Positions 1-9,274 of a stretch of DNA of 64,000 nucleotides are shown here, piece by piece. The notes below the pieces were generated by a model. It ran no database searches and was not told the origin of the DNA. It worked only from the letters and a program-made list of their open reading frames with translations. The number at the start of each line of letters is the position of its first letter. Positions within the stretch are counted from its first letter, which is position 1. The DNA comes from Glycine soja (taxonomy: Eukaryota; Streptophyta; Magnoliopsida; Fabales; Fabaceae), in contig NC_041005.1 in the NCBI RefSeq assembly GCF_004193775.1, positions 15,967,865-16,031,864 on the forward strand, in the 5' to 3' direction. The position numbers and the translations under genes were made by a program.

Positions 1-289
1 GATCAGCAGCCCCAGGTGCAACAACAAGTACCAATTTGACTTGGGGGGTGATAATTTAGTAGTAGTGATCGGTAAAGTTGCTTTGTTACCTATTCCATTA
101 GGAATTACGGATTTATTGGTCCATCATATTCATGCATTTACAATTCATGTAGTAGTATTGATACTTCTAAAGGGTGTTTTATTTGCTCATAGTTCATGAT
201 TAATACCGAATAAAGCCAATCTACGTTTTTTGTTTTCCTTTTGATAGACCTGGAAGAGGGGGGACATGCCAAACATCCGCTTGGAATCA
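1..289 (+). pseudogene. psaA: Plastid psaA C-terminal fragment in nuclear DNA
   Basis: This stretch matches the C-terminal part of the photosystem I P700 apoprotein A1. In the three plus frames it reads pieces such as [39 protein letters not shown] and GRGGTCQ-SAW, in psaA order. The frame shifts after the first tryptophan block and again before GRGGTCQ, and in-frame stops lie near 200. It is therefore not functional. The resemblance ends shortly after the SAW-H motif, and neither the psaA stop nor psaB follows. The best reading is an old nuclear insertion of plastid DNA. The window starts inside it, so its left extent is unknown. Confidence 0.85.
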
Positions 290-1344
290 CTTCACTATGT
301 ATGGCCAATGAACTCCTCGCTTTATCCCTTATTTTTCTTCTTTGGGCTTGGATTGATAGTAGCCATGGTAGTAATGTCTTGGAGCCCGGCTACTGACCCG
401 AGACACTGATCAGGAAAGGAAGGGATCCATGGAACGAATTGCACTTTTACCACTAAACTATACCTACTATAATACAATTATTGTATCTTTTGTTGAACAA
501 AGCAATCATACAAACTAAATAAGGAGATAGAGGGGCATAATATTCAATATTCTAATAATTTGAGTATTGACATGTTTCATTAGAGTATCTTCTAATGAAA
601 TTTGAAAAATGGGGTGAATTACATTTTTGTATTTTGTTTTTGCTGAAGGTATTTTTAGGACATACAAGAACACACTATTTTTGTTGGAAATATTCCTCTA
701 ATGATTTCTTTGGGAACTTCTATAGTAAATGGAATATACAGAATTGTAATCAAACAAATATTGCAAATAGATTTTGTTCATACACAGATTGAGATAAGGA
801 GCTTCCCCGCGGGTAAAATAGAAACCCTCTTATCTCATGCCTTTTTTTTATTTATAAGATTCTCCCTGGAATAACCTTCGGAGAGAAGAGCTTCCTCCAT
901 TTTTCGTTCAATCTCTATTTGAGATTCTACAATGTAGGTATGTACCTCAATACTGAACCTTTTCTTAAAGAATTAATTAAGGTTCATTTCATGCCCACGA
1001 AAGTAAAGCAAGAAAAGGTTCTAAAGTGAAGCCCTTTGACCCTATGCTATCTATGTTAGGGGACTGGTGGAATGAAACCATATCGAATAGAGAACTCATT
1101 CCAGTATCGCTACCACTTCAATTGCAAGAAGCAAGCCTGATGAAGAAGATGAATGACTCGACTCATGTCTGGAAAAACTTGATCTTGTAGGGAAGACAAT
1201 GATGGTGGGGGGAAAACAGGTAGTCAGAAGTTGAAAAATCCTTATATAATAATCCAAAAATTGCAATAGAAAAATAATCCAAAAATTGCAATAGAAAAGA
1301 AAAAGAGAGGTTTCAGATGATTTTTATTAAGTATTCAAAAAGAT
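290..1344. other. Unassigned sequence, possibly organelle-derived in part
   Basis: No gene could be recognised here. The minus strand near 880-960 reads a short open stretch with VESQIEIERKMEEALLS, which has no family I can name. A 25-base unit containing aatccaaaaattgcaatag is repeated twice in tandem at about 1250-1297. Since psaA-derived DNA lies immediately upstream, some of this may also be organelle DNA, but I could not match it to a gene. Confidence 0.4.
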
Positions 1345-2332
1345 GAGAAATAAAGTATATGACTTGGCTAGCTAATGTGGTGTTGGTAAAGAAAAGTAAT
1401 AGGAAGTGAAGAATGTGTGTCGACCACACAGATCTCAACAAGAATTGTCTAAAGAACTTGTATTTGCTCCCTAGCATGGACAAGTTGATTGACAATTCAT
1501 TAGGCTTCAAGTTCTTTACATCAATGGATGCGTACTCAAGATACAATCAAATACCATTGCATCATTCTAATCAAGAAAAAATATCCTTCACGATAGAAAG
1601 AGAAAATGATTGTTATAAGGTCATGTCTTTCGGACTAAAGAATGTTGGGGCCACTTGGTAGAGAATGATGAATAGGGTTTTTGAAAAGAAAATTGGCCAA
1701 AATTTAGAATTTTATGTTGATGATATTATTGTGAAGAGCTTGACCAAGGAGCTACACATCAAAGATTTGGAGGAAACATTTCAATGTTTAGACACATTCA
1801 ACATAAAGTTAAATCCCACCAGGTGGACATTTGGAGCAAGTGCTGGGAAATTCCTAGGGTTTATGCTAATGGAGCGAGGAATTGAGGTAAACCTAGACAA
1901 GTGTAAGGCAGTTCTAACCATGCAAATTCATAAGAATGTGAAGAAGGTTTAGGAGCTTATGGGAAGGATAACAGCCCTATCAAGATTCATATCCTAAGCC
2001 GCGCAAAAAAGTCTCCTCTATTCAAATTGATGAGAAAAGGAGTTGAGTTTCAATGGAATGAAAACTGCGAAAAAGTCTTCACTGAGTTAAAGAAAGTGTT
2101 GATGTCTCCCTTGGTATTGTCAAAGTCGAAGGAGAATAAAATGCTATTTCTATACTTGGTAGTGTCAAACGAAGTAGTATGCGCAGTCCTAGTTAGAAAA
2201 ATTTCTGAAGGGCTAAAAATGGTGTACTATACCAATAGGGATTTACAGGGAGTTGAGTTAAAGTATCCCAGAGTAGAAAAAATAGTGTATGCACTTTTAT
2301 TAACTGCTCAAAGGCTGAAACATTATTTTTAA
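1345..2332 (+). pseudogene. Ogre/Tat-type retrotransposon pol, reverse transcriptase and first RNase H part
   Basis: The plus frames read a Ty3/gypsy reverse transcriptase: LANVVLVKKS, MCVDHTDLNKNC, FTSMDAYSRYNQI, KVMSFGLKNVGATW, then FYVDDIIVKS with the catalytic YVDD intact, then KFLGFMLMERGIEVN and the connection region. It runs on to RNase H (ELKYPRVEKIVYALL, RLKHYF). In-frame stops occur after GATW, after NVKKV and in the connection segment, so the gene is dead. The wording of the motifs is like the Tat/Ogre branch of plant Ty3 elements. The frame stops at 2332 because a CACTA transposon begins at 2333. The same protein resumes at 7516 with QAHTIVI, which shows a single ancestral gene split by the insertion. 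Confidence 0.85.
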
Positions 2333-2530
2333 CACTACTACAAAAGCAAGAATTAACATCGTCAAATCTACATCAGTTATTAAAAAACCGATGTAGTAAA
2401 TATTGCGGTGGCATTTTTGAAATTTACACGAACTTTTGGACATGTTAACAATGGTTATTATGGAACCACCCTCGATATGCATGTTACAAAGGTGGTTTTA
2501 GAAAAACCGCCTTTGTTTGTAAGCAGACCA
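2333..2530 (+). repeat. CACTA left terminal and subterminal repeat region
   Basis: After the CACTACTACAAA terminus the sequence contains copies, in both orientations, of a motif close to CTACATCGGTT (for example near 2368-2398, where ctacatcagttatt is followed by aaccgatgtag). In CACTA elements such subterminal motifs bind the TNPA-type protein. This arm has few clear copies compared with the right arm. Confidence 0.75.
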
Positions 2531-2689
2531 CGACGGTACAACTTCTTTGTATAGATCGACTAACTTTTCATTTTCTATCTCTTATCTTATCTTCTCGGTA
2601 CTACAAACATATACACACTCGCCCTACATTTTCTCTCTCTCTCTCTCTCTTATCTTATCTTCAACCGCGATTCCAGAACCTTCCACAGC

Positions 2690-3022
2690 CTCAAGCCTCT
2701 GCTCTGCCTCCCTCTTCCCAACACTGTCGTATCCACTGCCTCCTTTGTCCTTTTCCTTCGCTGCAACTCGTTGTTCCCGGAATCCTCCACTGCCATTATC
2801 GACTCCGCCACCGACCATCGCCTCTCCTACGGCTAGCTCCTCCACTGTGCCAAAACCCTAGCCTCGAACCTCACCATAGTCCTCAAACTCACCAAAGGTG
2901 ACACCACGCTTGTTCTCTCCCCAAACATCCTCCAAGTTCCGACCCTTTACTTCGCACTTCTTTCTCTCGGCATGGACGTCTTCCCCGCGAGCCCTCTCTG
3001 CACGCGCTCCGAGATCACTCTC
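2690..3022 (+). pseudogene. Captured 4-coumarate-CoA-ligase-like (acyl-CoA synthetase) N-terminal fragment
   Basis: In one plus frame this reads IIDSATDHRLSYG, a stop, LLHCAKTLASNL, VLKLTKGDTTLVLSPN, ILQVPTLYFALLSLG and LCTRSEITL. This is the N-terminal segment of AMP-forming acyl-CoA synthetases of the 4CL-like group. These enzymes activate carboxylic acids with ATP and CoA, often in peroxisomes. Only the first portion is present, so the AMP-binding signature and catalytic domain are missing. A TAG stop follows SYG. The match ends abruptly near 3022 where kinase sequence starts, which marks a fusion junction. The upstream CT-rich stretch (about 2625-2655) may be the donor gene's 5' untranslated region. 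The captured frame differs from the kinase frame that follows. Confidence 0.75.
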
Positions 3023-3043
3023 AGTGTGGTTGTCTCCCCGCGA

Positions 3044-3618
3044 GCACAATCTGTGGGTGGTGATGCCTTTCAGGTTCGGCGGTTCATGCCTCCACATTCT
3101 CAAAGCCTCCCACCCCGATGGTTTTGAGGAGGTTGTCATTTCAACCATTCTCAAAGATGTCTTGAAGGCTTTGGAGTACCTTCACCATCATGGCCACATC
3201 CACTGCGATGTCAAGGCCGGAAACATTCTCATTGATTCACGCAGCACCGTCAAGCTCGACGACTTTGGTGTCTCTGCCTGCCTCTTTGATTCGGGTGACC
3301 GCCAACGCACACATAATACATTTGTCGGAACACCTTGCTGGATGGCATCCGAGGTCATGGAGCAACTTCATGGCTATAATTTCAAGTTTGCACTTCTCTC
3401 TTTATTATATTCACTCATTCTTTCTACCCTTTCTGTCTTAATAATTCTAGCTTCATTTCATTCCCAGAGCTGACATATGGTCATTTGGTATAACCGCCTT
3501 GGAGCTTGCACATGGTCATGCCCCTTTCTCAAAATTTCCACCAATGAAGGTACTTCTCATGACTCTGCAAAATGCACCCCCTGGCCTTGACTACGAAAGG
3601 GATAAGAAGTTCAGTAAG
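3044..3618 (+). pseudogene. Captured STE20/SPS1-type protein kinase fragment with intron
   Basis: Exon 3044-3385 reads HNLWVVMPF, GGSCLHILKASHPDGFEE, LKALEYLHHHGHIHCDVKAGN, KLDDFGVSACLFDSGDRQR and FVGTPCWMASEVMEQLHGYNF. A GT-AG intron (3386-3467) separates it from exon 3468-3618 with [39 protein letters not shown]. This is the catalytic core of a plant STE20-like (Fray/OSR1-type, BLUS1-like) serine/threonine kinase. The N-lobe with the glycine loop and catalytic lysine is absent. The HRD motif is HCD and the APE motif is ASE, so it cannot be an active kinase. The retained intron shows capture of genomic DNA, not cDNA. A 191-codon open frame beginning at 2898 spans the junction but reads the upstream enzyme piece out of frame. 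Confidence 0.85.
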
Positions 3619-4174
3619 GTCACCTCACCTCACCTTACCTCTTAGTTCTTCTTCACTCTTTTGATTGCTCCTTTATTCCTAACCTTCATCTCTCTTCCTT
3701 CTTTCCAGACTTCTCTCTTAGTAACTTTTTTCACCTGGACTTAGAGAATAATGGTGCTTTAGCCCCCTCCTGCAGAAGATCAGAGGTTTCTAACATGAAG
3801 TTTCATCTCACACAATACCATAGTCATAGACTAATTATCATCGATGCTGCATATTCACATCTAAACATATAAACTGTTGTTAACATTATGGAACATGTAA
3901 CTCTATGAGTATTATTAACCTCATTTTATACAAACAATTTTACAATATTAATGATCTTGGAAGTATTTCAGTCTCCTAAATGCCATATATCCCTTGATCT
4001 GCTATCTGTTGCATACCAATGTCTATAATTTCGCATTTTCACTTTTGGGCTATGTTCAATTAAAACATCAGCCCATTAGTGAGTCAATTCTCTAATAATC
4101 TGGTTAGTAATGTATCTTGTGTAATTAGCATAATAACATTTGATTGTTACCTTGTCCAGCCTTACTATTTTCAG
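3619..4174. other. CACTA interior, no recognised coding sequence
   Basis: No protein family was recognised in this 556-base stretch. It is AT-rich and looks like intron or intergenic DNA carried with the captured genes. The last bases (ctattttcag) form a good splice acceptor for the next captured exon. The boundary between kinase-derived and RST1-like-derived DNA lies somewhere inside and cannot be placed by eye. Confidence 0.5.
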
Positions 4175-4357
4175 GTTTTGCCTCCATCTGTTCGCATGGT
4201 TAAGTCTGTTGCTTCAAATTTCCTTTTGGAATGGTTGTTCCAACACGAGCATGAACACCGCCAATGGTCTGCTGCAATTTCTCTTGGATTAATCGCTAGT
4301 TGCCTTCATGTAACAAATCATAAAGAGAGATATCATAACATCACAGGATTTCTTGAG
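4175..4357 (+). pseudogene. Captured exon of an RST1-like (focadhesin-type) protein
   Basis: The 183-bp open segment reads [20 protein letters not shown], then [20 protein letters not shown], then [18 protein letters not shown]. It is bounded by an acceptor (tcag) and a donor (gta), so it is one complete 61-codon exon with its open frame intact. The wording resembles plant RST1, a large armadillo-repeat protein related to focadhesin with roles in cuticular wax and embryo development. I recall that similarity and have not searched it, so the family name is tentative. Flanking sequence looks intronic. As a lone internal exon it has no start or stop of its own. Confidence 0.6.
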
Positions 4358-5092
4358 GTATTCTTGTTCAATCCTTTTTGTGTATGTCTATTGTCCCATT
4401 TTTTTAAAGATCTTGATTATCTTGTTTCTATTCTCTATTTTTTAATTAAAACAAAATTTTGATCAAAAGTTTGAAGAAAAAATTTCGAAGATTGAAGAAA
4501 GTATAGCATTGTTTAAGAATTTTTCTTAACAGTTTTGATGAAATATAAGTGTTTTTGGAATTTTTCTAAGTGTTTCTAGAAAAAATATTAATTTAGTTAA
4601 CAAATCTAAAGGGAGAATATACTCCTAAGAAATTAAAGTATAAAATGATTATAAGTTCAAAAAATTTCACATACGCCCTTTGAATATTTTTATTTAGTAG
4701 TATTCTTATCGATATTTATTTCTCAGTCCATATTTAATGTACTCGAAGCAAAATCATAGTAAATAATATTATTTTATTTAGTTTTCTTGCTCATTATAGG
4801 CTAGTGGGAGTGGCGAATGACTTAGCTGGTTGAGATATATGGATGTTTTCATAAATAAATTTTGAATCTAATCGGCGATGATAATAAATAATTTCTCTTA
4901 GTCCACCTTCCCTTAGCTTTTATGAATCCAAGATTTTTTGGAGATAGAAACTCAGACTTCTATGAGATTATATTATGTGTAGAGTAATAAGTTCAACTAA
5001 ATCATAGTTTACATTTTGTTTCTTCATTTATTATGTATACATATTCCTCTGAATAGATTCCACCATCTAAACAATCCTTGTTCATTTTGTAG
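4358..5092. other. CACTA interior, AT-rich, no recognised coding sequence
   Basis: No coding similarity was recognised in these 735 bases. The sequence is very AT-rich, with long runs of A and T, and looks like intron DNA joining two captured gene pieces. It ends in ttcattttgtag, the acceptor of the glycolate oxidase exon. Confidence 0.5.
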
Positions 5093-5315
5093 GATGTGAA
5101 GTGGCTTCAAACAGTCACCAAACTGCCAATTCTGGTGAAGGGTGTGCTGACTGTTGAGGACAGTAAGAAAAATCAAAGCTGCTTTCAATTTCATCTGTTC
5201 TCTCCCTCTTTGAATATTTTACTAATGCCTTCATTCCAACATGGCAGCAAGGATAGCTGTACAAAGTGGTGCAGCTGGAATTATATATAGTGTCCAATCA
5301 CGGAGCTAGGCATTT
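5093..5315 (+). pseudogene. Captured glycolate oxidase fragment (two exons)
   Basis: Exon 5093-5162 reads [20 protein letters not shown] and VED. After a GT-AG intron (5163-5247) the next exon reads [13 protein letters not shown] followed by VSNHGAR in a shifted frame. This is the FMN-binding (S)-2-hydroxy-acid oxidase barrel of plant glycolate oxidase, the photorespiratory peroxisomal enzyme that oxidises glycolate to glyoxylate. The lysine of LVKG and the NHGAR segment lie around the flavin and active-site histidine. A 4-base TATA insertion after GII shifts the frame, and only a small part of the roughly 370-residue enzyme is present. Codon phase is correct across the intron, which again shows genomic capture. 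Confidence 0.8.
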
Positions 5316-5387
5316 GTTTATGTGTTGGGTATTTCTGAAGTTCTAGATTAGTTACAACTCTGTTGTTGAATATTTTGTTTGCCTCAG

Positions 5388-5864
5388 GATAATAGTATTG
5401 CCTATTGGAGAAAATTTGTGGCTGAATATTACTCTCCTCGTGCAAAGAAACGGTGGTGCTTGTCATTATATAGCAATGTTGGGCATCATGCACTTGGTGT
5501 TTCCCCCCCAAGCAGCTATGGTATATTTTTGCACTTGTCATTTATCCTTGTTTTTCTCTCTTCATAAATAGGATGCCTTAATCTTTGCTAATATTCAAAT
5601 ATTTAATCATGCATTCAAAATGTTAGTTGATTTTATTAGCTTATCATGTAATTGTTGACAACTCTTAAAATTGCCTCTATACTAGAGTTATGTCTAAAAT
5701 TATTGCATTTATTTTCTTTGATATTTTAGGTCTACACCAGTTTTCTTTTTTAATCTCTTAGTGCTATTGAATCTTTGACGAGTACATACATTGACATTGA
5801 TATTTCTTTGTTCAGGATGCATGGTAGTGTGACATATGTGGTTCTAAATCTGGAAGGGGATTTG
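5388..5864 (+). pseudogene. Captured SEUSS/SLK-type transcriptional co-regulator fragment (two exons)
   Basis: Exon 5388-5520 reads DNSIAYWRKFVAEYYSPRAK, KRWCLSLYSNVGHHALGV. Exon 5816-5864 reads DAW, a stop, CDICGSKSGRGF. These are consecutive parts of the LIM-domain-binding-like region of plant SEUSS and SEUSS-like co-repressors, which pair with LEUNIG in flower and embryo development. Exon edges show good acceptor (tcag) and donor (gtatat, gtaag) sites, so the piece is genomic. A run of seven C after GV shifts the frame by one base. A TAG replaces the expected glutamine codon after DAW. Only about 60 codons survive, without the glutamine-rich parts. Confidence 0.8.
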
Positions 5865-5969
5865 GTAAGTATATTGGAAATTAAAATATTGAGTCCTATA
5901 TGGTTTGAGAAAACCTTTTTTTATCTTCATTTCCTATTCTCATAAATAATTACAGAAATGTAACTCTAT

Positions 5970-6817
5970 TTCAAGACTGTTAGACTGCCAATGTTAACAG
6001 TTCTGAAGCTTCACAGTTGTGATGGCATCACTACAGCCTCAATGACTGCAATATCTCACAGTAATATGTTGGAGGTGTGCATTTTTTCCGTGATGTTGAT
6101 ATTAATATCTCTTATTCCTGAGCTATACTTGCAAAATGAGAAATGACGTTACTGCTTTTGTATTGTACTTACTTTTTTAGTCATGTTATTCATTATATCC
6201 CATATTGTGAATTTGGCCCATGGAGTTGTTACCTATAATTTTTTTTAAAACTCACCTATGGTGTGTTGATGAATTCAGAGTTTGACATCAGTTTAGTTCA
6301 TCAGTACCTCTCTAATTCAGAGTTTGGCCCATGGAAAGAGCATCATTTTGTCCAGTAAGTGATATTGATTGCCTTATATTCTATTTTGTAAGAGATTAAA
6401 CTTGTTAATTCTTTATGCTTTTTGATTTGAATGGTTAGGATGCTGCTAAATTGATAATTAAGGCTATTGAGTATATGAAGTTTTCTGGTTGTGGGTTTTC
6501 CTGACTGAGTATATGAAGTTTTCTGGTTGTGAGTATATGAAGTCTTCTACGTTCATTAGTTGTCCACTCTTAGCAAATTGTTTTCATTTGTTATTTTTAA
6601 ACCTTTCGCTCTCGGTAAATTTGAAAGAGGTTGATGTCACTTGTCTCAACCTATGCTTTCTTAATTTAAGGTATGGTTGACTCTCCAATAAATGTCTGTT
6701 GGTTTTTATCCATCTCATATCCGATATGATAATGTCTTAAATTCTCTGTTCAGCAATTGTTCCTCTTTGGAAATTTTGAAGTTAGAGTGTCCAAAATTGA
6801 CCAATCTATTCCTTCAG
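5970..6817 (+). pseudogene. Captured F-box/LRR-repeat protein (FBL15-like) fragment
   Basis: Three separated pieces fit one leucine-rich-repeat protein. Bases 5975-6074 read VRLPMLTVLKLHSCDGITTA, SMTAISHSNMLE. Bases about 6608-6670 read LSVNLKEVDVTCLNLCFLNL. Bases 6754-6817 read NCSSLEILKLECPKLTNLFL. Donor and acceptor sites border them (gagGTGTGC, aagGTATGG, ttCAG, cagGTATT). The repeats resemble Arabidopsis F-box/LRR-repeat protein 15 (SLOW MOTION), a substrate receptor of SCF ubiquitin ligases. The F-box is not present. Several repeats expected between the first and second pieces are missing, so the donor gene was rearranged or decayed after capture. Sequence between the pieces (6075-6600) contains short duplicated stretches, such as a repeat around gagtatatgaag at 6470-6540. 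Confidence 0.72.
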
Positions 6818-7129
6818 GTATTAAGTCTTACCTGATAGTTTTAATCTATTGATTCATTTGTAGTCAACTTTATATGATATAGATACGAACTTCTATGCCC
6901 TCATTGCAATTTTTTTCTTCTCATGTTTTTGTTTTTTTCTGGTACTCTTTTTAATTGCAGTCCATTATCCTAGGTTGATAATGGGCTAACCAACATTGCG
7001 TTGGGATATTGCTCATGGTAGCATCATCTATGATAGAAATCTGACCAGGTTAAAGTATGAGCATCAAGAAAAAAAAAATTTGAATATATTGTTATTGCCA
7101 TTCATGAACAAAAAGCAAAAAAATTAAAA
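6818..7129. other. CACTA interior, no recognised coding sequence
   Basis: No gene was recognised between the last captured exon and the right subterminal repeats. The stretch is T-rich, then A-rich around 7070-7130. A possible acceptor at about 6958 suggests that further donor intron or exon sequence may be present. Confidence 0.45.
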
Positions 7130-7515
7130 AAAAATTATCCTACATTGGTTATACAGAAAGCCGATGTAGAATGTTTTACCATGGGGTAGCATTCTACAAC
7201 GTTTGATAGCCACACCCGATGTAGAAAGCTGACGATTCTACATCGGTTATTAGGACACCCGATGTAGAAATCTAACCATTCTACATCGGTTTTCTTGATA
7301 ACGGATGTAGAATAATCAGTTTTCTACATCAGGTTCACCTAATAACCGATGTAGAATAGTCAACACTCTACATCGGTTTTGGGTCGACACCCGTAGTGGA
7401 ACCCAAGCCATTCTACATCGGTCGTTGAAACGTCGTAGTAGGACGATGATGTTTCAACAATGCCGACTACAACATCACGTCAAAACCGATGTAAAAAGTC
7501 TACTTTGTAGTAGTG
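7130..7515 (-). repeat. CACTA right subterminal repeat array and terminal repeat
   Basis: About ten copies of a motif near TTCTACATCGGTT, in alternating orientation and often as facing pairs, fill these 386 bases. The sequence ends with TTTGTAGTAGTG, the inverted copy of the left terminus. Facing pairs (aaccgatgtagaa next to ttctacatcggtt) could fold as hairpins. Such arrays serve as binding sites for the CACTA-encoded DNA-binding protein. Confidence 0.88.
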
Positions 7516-8220
7516 CAAGCACATACAATTGTCATAAGGACAAACCTTCCAATAATGAAAATTTTGCACAAGCCTAAGTTGGTGGGAAGGATGATAGCTT
7601 GGGCTATTGAGTTATCTGAGTTTAATATTGAATATAAACCTAGAAAAGCCATGAAAGCGTAGGCTTCGGCAGATTTTATTGCCTAACTAACCCCAAGAAT
7701 AGACAATACCGAACTTGCCCAATGGACTTTGTATGTCGATAGTTCTTTCCGTCGTAGCGACAGTGGTTCTGTAATAACCTTGAAATGTGGAAATGGATTT
7801 GTGGTGGAACAATCCATAACATTCAACTTTAAAACTTCTAATAACCAAGCCAAATACAAGGCAAGTATCTCAGGTCTGCTCTTGGCTTTAGATTTGGAAG
7901 TCACACATGTAAAACTTTGTAGTGATTCAATACTAGCGGTAAACCAGGTTAATGGTGAATTGTAGGTGGAAGAAGAAATATTGCAGAAATACTTAGCCAG
8001 GGGTAAAGGATTTGGAAGGAAAAATTCAAAAGATTCAGTTTCTCTATCTCAGTAGGAACAAAAGCGAGAGTGCAGATACCCTAGCGAGATTGGCAAACTT
8101 GAGTGAAGTGAGAGGAAGAAGAACTATTATCCAGCAAACGATTGATAAAACGAATTTGGTCCTTGCAATTAACACAAAGCAAATTTGGATAAAACCCATT
8201 GTTGAGTATCTAGAATAAGG
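7516..8220 (+). pseudogene. Ogre/Tat-type pol continued: RNase H region
   Basis: The frame broken at 2332 resumes here as QAHTIVIRTNLPIMKILHKP and MIAWAIELSEFNIEYKPRKA, the end of the first RNase H domain. A second RNase-H-like domain follows (WTLYVDSSFRRSDSGS, NNQAKYKASISGLLLALDL, LCSDSILAVNQVNGEL). Tandem RNase H domains are typical of Tat-lineage Ty3 elements. Stops follow KAMKA, DFIA and NGEL, and a frame change occurs near 8005, so the gene is inactive. A later open stretch (8012-8215) has FLYLSRNKSESADTLARLAN, the usual link to integrase. Confidence 0.82.
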
Positions 8221-8289
8221 AATATTGCTAGATGATAGTAAAGTAGCTCAATGTTTGGAGTGATCTGCAACTTATTTTTGTTTGATCAA

Positions 8290-9060
8290 TGATCAACTTT
8301 ACAGAAGGGGTATTTCTCAACCGCTTTTGAAATGTTTAAGGAAGGCAGAAGCTAACTAAGTGATGAGAGAAATTCATGAAGGGTGTTATGGACTACACTT
8401 GGGTGGCAAAGCTTTAGCAAAGAAGATCTTACATGCAGGAAATTACTAGTTGACTTTAGAAAAATACGTCATGGAATACGTCAAAGGATGCACACGATGC
8501 CAAAAGTGTTCTGACATTCGCAATGCTCCCCCTGAAGCTTTATGGAGTTTGAGTTCACCTTGGCCATTTATATGGTGGGGAATTGACATACAGGGCCCAT
8601 TCCCACAAACACTTAGGCAAGTAACATATCTTGTGGTGGCTGTTGACTACTTCACAAAGTGGTTATAAGCTCAAACATCGGCCAAAATAGCAGCTTCAAA
8701 TATGGAGAACATTGCTTTCAGACAAATCATATACGGGTATAGAGTCCCAGATGTGATAGTCATAGATAATGAGACGATGTTTGCTAACAACAGATTTCAA
8801 GAATTCCTAGATGACTTAAAAATCAAACAACACTTTACATTTGTGGAATGTCCATAAATTAATGGTCAGGTTGAAGCAGCAAATAAGATAATTCTCATAG
8901 GAATAAGAAGGAGATTGGAACATGCAAAAAGGGGTGGGTAGAATAGGTTCCTCATGTCTTATGAAGTATAAGACCACCCCTCATACTTCAATAGGGGAAT
9001 CTCCATTTTAGCTGACATATGGGGTAGATGTTGTAATACTCGCTGAGATTGGGGAACCAA
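8290..9060 (+). pseudogene. Ogre/Tat-type pol continued: integrase
   Basis: Integrase features appear in order. A zinc-binding HHCC region reads REIHEGCYGLHLGGKAL and CTRCQKC. The core follows with WGIDIQGPFPQ, VAVDYFTKW, VIDNETMFANNRF and INGQVEAANK. The three acidic positions of the DDE triad can still be seen (IDIQGPF, DNETMF, VEAANK). Stops after EAN, GNY, KWL, ECP and GG make the gene non-functional. Similarity fades after about 9060. The C-terminal region is represented only by fragments such as the open stretch 9078-9290. Confidence 0.8.
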
Positions 9061-9274
9061 CCTAGAGGACTACCAACATGACATTAGAAGATAATGATGA
9101 TTTGCAAAGATCAAAGCGTAACTTAGAACATGAACGAAGAGATGTTGCTATAATCTGGCAAGCGGCTTTAAAAGTGTGTGTTGTGACAAGATACAATAAA
9201 CATGTCATTCCTCACAATTTTCAAGAAGACTTGGTATTGAGGAAAAACTATTGTATAAGGAAAACATGCCGCCT

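Larger units (their letters stand above)
2333..7515. mobile_element. Gene-capturing (Pack-type) CACTA transposon, 5183 bp
   Basis: The left end reads CACTACTACAAA and the right end is its exact reverse complement, the classic 12-bp CACTA terminal repeat. Flanking triplets are TAA (2330-2332) and CAA (7516-7518). The host gene reads through as HYF-QAH if the original triplet was CAA, so this is a 3-bp target duplication with one later change. Both ends carry subterminal repeats around TTCTACATCGGTT. No TNP2/TNPA transposase was found inside. Instead the interior holds exon and intron pieces of about six host genes, all on the plus strand. It is therefore a non-autonomous element that would need a transposase in trans. 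Gene-capturing CACTAs (Tgm-Express type) are known in soybean, but the captured set here differs from the ones I recall. Confidence 0.93.

Noticed and set aside
2898..3473. 191-codon open frame that could be annotated as a kinase gene
   Set aside because: It starts inside an out-of-frame reading of the captured acyl-CoA-synthetase piece, lacks the kinase N-lobe, and has HCD and ASE in place of HRD and APE.
7130..7515. CRISPR-like array of short repeats with spacers
   Set aside because: The repeats alternate orientation, the spacers are variable and short, and the block ends exactly at a CACTA terminus in a plant genome.
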